From contig JAAYOB010000007.1 in assembly GCA_012520575.1 (NCBI GenBank), positions 62,001 through 126,000 on the forward strand: a stretch of DNA of 64,000 bases, written 5' to 3'. Numbering within the stretch: the first letter of the stretch is position 1; every line of letters starts with the position of its first letter. The translations under genes and the position numbers were made by a program. The notes under the pieces were generated by a model. It saw only the letters and a list, made by a program, of their open reading frames with translations, had not been told where the DNA came from and searched no databases. This document shows, in pieces, positions 60,772-64,000 of this stretch. Source of the stretch: Candidatus Stramentimicrobium fermentans (GTDB lineage Bacteria > Atribacterota > Phoenicimicrobiia > Phoenicimicrobiales > Stramentimicrobiaceae).

Positions 60772-61887
60772 TTATCTTTTTTTCCTTAAAAATGTCGGAA
60801 CTTCTAAATCCTCATAGTTTAAGTCATTCTGACCGGCTTCTTCAATAACCGCTTTTTCATTTACACCCTGTACCTCTTTAACCCTTGTCTGTTCTGGACC
60901 TTCCTCTTCTGTGGGTATCTCTTCTTCAGAGTGAGCTTCATCAAAACCGGTGGCAATAACTGTAATTCTAATATCTTCACCAAGAGCATCATTCACTACT
61001 GCCCCAAAAATAATATTGGCATCGTTATTGGCAGCTTCCTGAATTATTTCAGCAGCCTGGTTAACTTCATAGAGGGTCATATTCTTACCACCAGAAATAT
61101 TAAATAAAATACCCTTGGCATTGGTTATTTTTGTACCTAACAGAGAACTGTTTACTGCATTATAAGCTGCCTCAGCCGCACGATTTTCACCAGTTGCCCG
61201 ACCTATTCCCATAATGGCAGTACCGGCACTTTCCATAATCATCTTGACATCAGCAAAATCAACATTGATTAATCCCGATTCCACCACTATCTCTGAAATT
61301 CCCCGGATACCATGCAGTAAAATTTCATCGGCAACCTTAAATGCCTCTAAAACGGGAGTATCCTGAGTGGTAATTTGCAATAATCTATCATTAGGAATAA
61401 CAATTAAAGTATCCACATGCTCCTTTAATAAAGTAATACCTTCCAGAGCCTGTTTTTGTCGCTTTATGCCTTCAAAAGAAAAAGGTAAGGTAACTACCGC
61501 CACAGTCAAAGCACCCAATTCTTTCGAAATTTTGGCAATAACCGGACTACCACCGGTACCGGTTCCACCACCCATACCGGCAGTAATAAAGACCATATCT
61601 GCCCCTTCTAATGCCTTGCCAATTTTATCCTTATCTTCTTCTACAGCCCTTTTGCCAATTTCGGGATTAGAACCACTGCCTAAACCCATAGTAATCCGTG
61701 TACCTATTTGGATCTTCTGTTCGGCATTGGAAAGAGCCAGTGCTTGGGCATCTGTGTTGGCAGAAACATAATTAACTCCGTTTATCCCCTCTTCAATCAT
61801 ACGGTTAACCGCATTCCCTCCGCCGCCGCCCACGCCAATAACTTTGATGCATACGAATGAATCAGCTTTTTCTGGTATGTTACTCAA
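60772..61887 (-). CDS. ftsZ: Cell division protein FtsZ
   Basis: [51 protein letters not shown]-terminal [12 protein letters not shown]. Confidence 0.98.
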   Translation of the reverse strand: MSNIPEKADSFVCIKVIGVGGGGGNAVNRMIEEGINGVNYVSANTDAQALALSNAEQKIQIGTRITMGLGSGSNPEIGKRAVEEDKDKIGKALEGADMVFITAGMGGGTGTGGSPVIAKISKELGALTVAVVTLPFSFEGIKRQKQALEGITLLKEHVDTLIVIPNDRLLQITTQDTPVLEAFKVADEILLHGIRGISEIVVESGLINVDFADVKMIMESAGTAIMGIGRATGENRAAEAAYNAVNSSLLGTKITNAKGILFNISGGKNMTLYEVNQAAEIIQEAANNDANIIFGAVVNDALGEDIRITVIATGFDEAHSEEEIPTEEEGPEQTRVKEVQGVNEKAVIEEAGQNDLNYEDLEVPTFLRKKR

Positions 61888-61964
61888 AAATTAACCCTCC
61901 TTCCATTCTTTCTTTTATTCTTTTATTATCTTTAAATTAATATTCTTTTCTCTCAAGCTATATT

Positions 61965-63197
61965 TTAAAAGAAATCTCGTAACCAACTAATTGCTTTGAT
62001 CAAAAAAGATATACCTTTCTGTCTTTTATTTTTTCTAGGAGAACCAACAATTGACGCTTTTAACGCATACTCCAGTAACCCCATTTCCGTAGAAAAGCGA
62101 GGGTCGTTAACCAAGTCACTTAGGGCCCCCTGGTAATTAGGTCTTCCAATCCGTACATTAGTTTCGAATACTTTTGCTGCTAAATCAACAATTCCGGGCA
62201 GAAGAGCGCAACCACCAGTCAATACCACCCCTTGAGTGATACTATTTAAGTAATTTGCTCGCTCCAATTCTTCCTTAATTAGGCTAAAAATTTCATGTAC
62301 TCTGGGCTCTATGATATCAACTATAAATTTCTTGGCCACCTTTTCTTTTGTTGCCCCGCTCTCCCGGTTAATTTCGACTACTTCATCCGGGGAGATATAG
62401 TTTTCCATCACATTGCCGTATTTAATCTTCAGCCTTTCTGCCTCTTCAATAGTAGCCTTCAGACCTATAGCTAGATCATTAGTAACCTGTATTCCCCCCA
62501 AGGGTAATATGGAAGAATAAGCCATATTATCATTGATAAAGATTGATATATCAGAGGAACCGGCTCCCATATCGATAAGTAGAACGCCTAATTCTTTTTC
62601 GGTCTTATTCAAAATAGCATTGCCGCAGGCTAAATTGCCAAATATCAAATCATCTACCTCTATTTCAGTAATTTCCAAACACTTTAATAGATTTTGAATA
62701 GCGGTTGCTGAACCGGTCACTATATGTACTTTTCCTTCCAGACGGGAACCGGACATCCCTAAAGGATCCAAAATACCCTTCTGTCCATCTAATATGAATT
62801 CTCTGGGTAAAATATGTATCAACTCCCTTTCCGGAGCGATTACTCCAGCTTGGGCAGCCTCAATTACTTTTTCAATATCATTTTCTGTTATCTCAGAATG
62901 CTCCCCCGAAATAGCTATGACTCCCTGGCTGTTAAAAGAGGAGATATGACTGCCGTTAACTGCTACTACAGCTGAATCAATCTGTATGCCGGCCATCCGT
63001 TCTGCTTGCCCTACCGATTCGCTTACTACCTCAGCAGCCTGCTCCAGATCAATAATAACTCCTCTTTTAATCCCTCTGGAAGGGGCTGAACCTACCCCCA
63101 CAATCTCTAAGCTATTATTTTCTCCCAATTCGGCTAAAAGTGTATTAGTCTTATCGGTTCCGATATCCAAACCGACTAATAGTGTTTCACCTCTCAT
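61965..63197 (-). CDS. ftsA: Cell division protein FtsA
   Basis: LLVGLDIGTDKTNTLLAELGENN; VNGSHISSFNSQGVIAISG; LLIDMGAGSSDISIF; VVLTGGCALLPGIVDLA. Confidence 0.96.
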   Translation of the reverse strand: MRGETLLVGLDIGTDKTNTLLAELGENNSLEIVGVGSAPSRGIKRGVIIDLEQAAEVVSESVGQAERMAGIQIDSAVVAVNGSHISSFNSQGVIAISGEHSEITENDIEKVIEAAQAGVIAPERELIHILPREFILDGQKGILDPLGMSGSRLEGKVHIVTGSATAIQNLLKCLEITEIEVDDLIFGNLACGNAILNKTEKELGVLLIDMGAGSSDISIFINDNMAYSSILPLGGIQVTNDLAIGLKATIEEAERLKIKYGNVMENYISPDEVVEINRESGATKEKVAKKFIVDIIEPRVHEIFSLIKEELERANYLNSITQGVVLTGGCALLPGIVDLAAKVFETNVRIGRPNYQGALSDLVNDPRFSTEMGLLEYALKASIVGSPRKNKRQKGISFLIKAISWLRDFF

Positions 63198-63279
63198 AAA
63201 TATCCTCCTATCTGCTCCGGTAAATAATTATTATTACTCATTTACCTGCCTAAAGTAATGCAGTTATTATCTAGAACAG

Positions 63280-63984
63280 CTATTCTTTCAATATTAGCAA
63301 TAGCCTTTCCTTATATTTCATATTAATTTCCTGCAGTGGTATTTCTTCCTGGTTAACTTTTTGCAAGGCCGATTCCAATAAATACCATTCATTTATCAAT
63401 TGCTCTCCATTTTCTATTCTAACTTTTATCTTATTATTGCTGTGAAAGATTAAGAACTCATCTTTGGAAATGATTTGTATCTTATAAAATTGTCCGGGGA
63501 AAAGGTTATCCAGTCCATAGATTATTCTTTGTATTTCTAAATATTCTCGATTATCAATAACTTCTCCCGGTCGTCTATTGCCAACATCCAGGCCGGTTAT
63601 CAGATACTGTCTGAAATCAGTATTCAGCTGTTCAAAGCGTTCCAGAATTATGCCTTCTTCCGTAACCAAATAATAACGGTTATGGGCATAGATAAGGGCT
63701 CCCGGCTTGCGTTCTTTAATGTTAATATCCAAGTGATTGGGTAATACTTTTTTCAAGACGGCTTCTTGAACCCAAGGATTTTTTAGTATTTTTTCACGTG
63801 TTCCTTTAATATCAAAATGAAAGATATTATGAGAACCCTTTATTTCAGCCTGCTCTAAAATAGCGTCTTTGCTAAGATAATAATTCCCTCGAAATGTAAT
63901 TCGGGATACATCAAACCAGGAAGAGGTAAACATAAAGGAAAATACAATCCAACCGGAAAACCCTATAACAATGTAAAGCATCAA
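63280..63984 (-). CDS. ftsQ: FtsQ/DivIB-type cell division protein (true start may lie beyond the window)
   Basis: TM then POTRA-like FDVSRITFRGNYYLSKDAILEQAEIKGSHNIFHFDIKGTREKILKNPWVQEAVLKKVLPNHLDINIKERKP; upstream of ftsA. Confidence 0.88.
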   Translation of the reverse strand: MMLYIVIGFSGWIVFSFMFTSSWFDVSRITFRGNYYLSKDAILEQAEIKGSHNIFHFDIKGTREKILKNPWVQEAVLKKVLPNHLDINIKERKPGALIYAHNRYYLVTEEGIILERFEQLNTDFRQYLITGLDVGNRRPGEVIDNREYLEIQRIIYGLDNLFPGQFYKIQIISKDEFLIFHSNNKIKVRIENGEQLINEWYLLESALQKVNQEEIPLQEINMKYKERLLLILKE

Positions 63985-64000
63985 AATTTTAAATAAATTA

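Noticed and set aside
61367-61771. Plus-strand ORF of 134 aa
   Set aside because: Antisense to ftsZ; Pro/Val-rich shadow of the Gly-rich coding strand
62986-63258. Plus-strand ORF of 90 aa
   Set aside because: Antisense to ftsA
1-64000. CRISPR array, prophage, transposase or toxin-antitoxin system
   Set aside because: No regularly spaced direct repeats, integrase/transposase motifs or paired small toxin/antitoxin ORFs were found on reading both strands

Overview
This 64 kb window is AT-rich, gene-dense bacterial chromosome, mostly core housekeeping genes read leftward (minus strand). From left to right: rho (partial), pyrG, the uvrC/uvrA/uvrB cluster, coaE, polA, tRNA-Leu, dnaE, pfk, fba, rubredoxin plus flavodiiron protein, gatBAC, ligA, vanW-like, tRNA-Gly, thrC, tRNA-Pro, dprA, PASTA, rsmB, fmt, def, priA, coaBC, gmk, remA, yicC, rqcH-like, rluD-like, lspA, ileS with a T-box leader, divIVA, yggT, a decayed island, ftsZ, ftsA, ftsQ. 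The gene order looks Firmicutes-like; an Atribacterota-type host is possible, but I cannot establish taxonomy from the sequence alone. No CRISPR array, intact transposon, prophage or obvious defence island was seen. The items most worth a second look are: (1) one continuous ORF joining RNase HI, a SWIM-like zinc motif and a D-2-hydroxyacid dehydrogenase; (2) a G11 homopolymer at the 5' end of the neighbouring LOG/TIGR00725-like gene, where a one-base length change would connect an upstream ATG to the ORF; (3) a PriA that has lost its ATPase motifs but kept its zinc-binding cysteines; (4) a UvrC lacking the segment between the UVR motif and the nuclease domain; (5) a HARE-HTH protein with a possible degenerate nuclease-like region; (6) a decayed livF/hcnAB-like island between yggT and ftsZ; (7) a self-contained plus-strand two-gene unit of unknown function. 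All functional calls come from reading motifs by eye; no database search was run.
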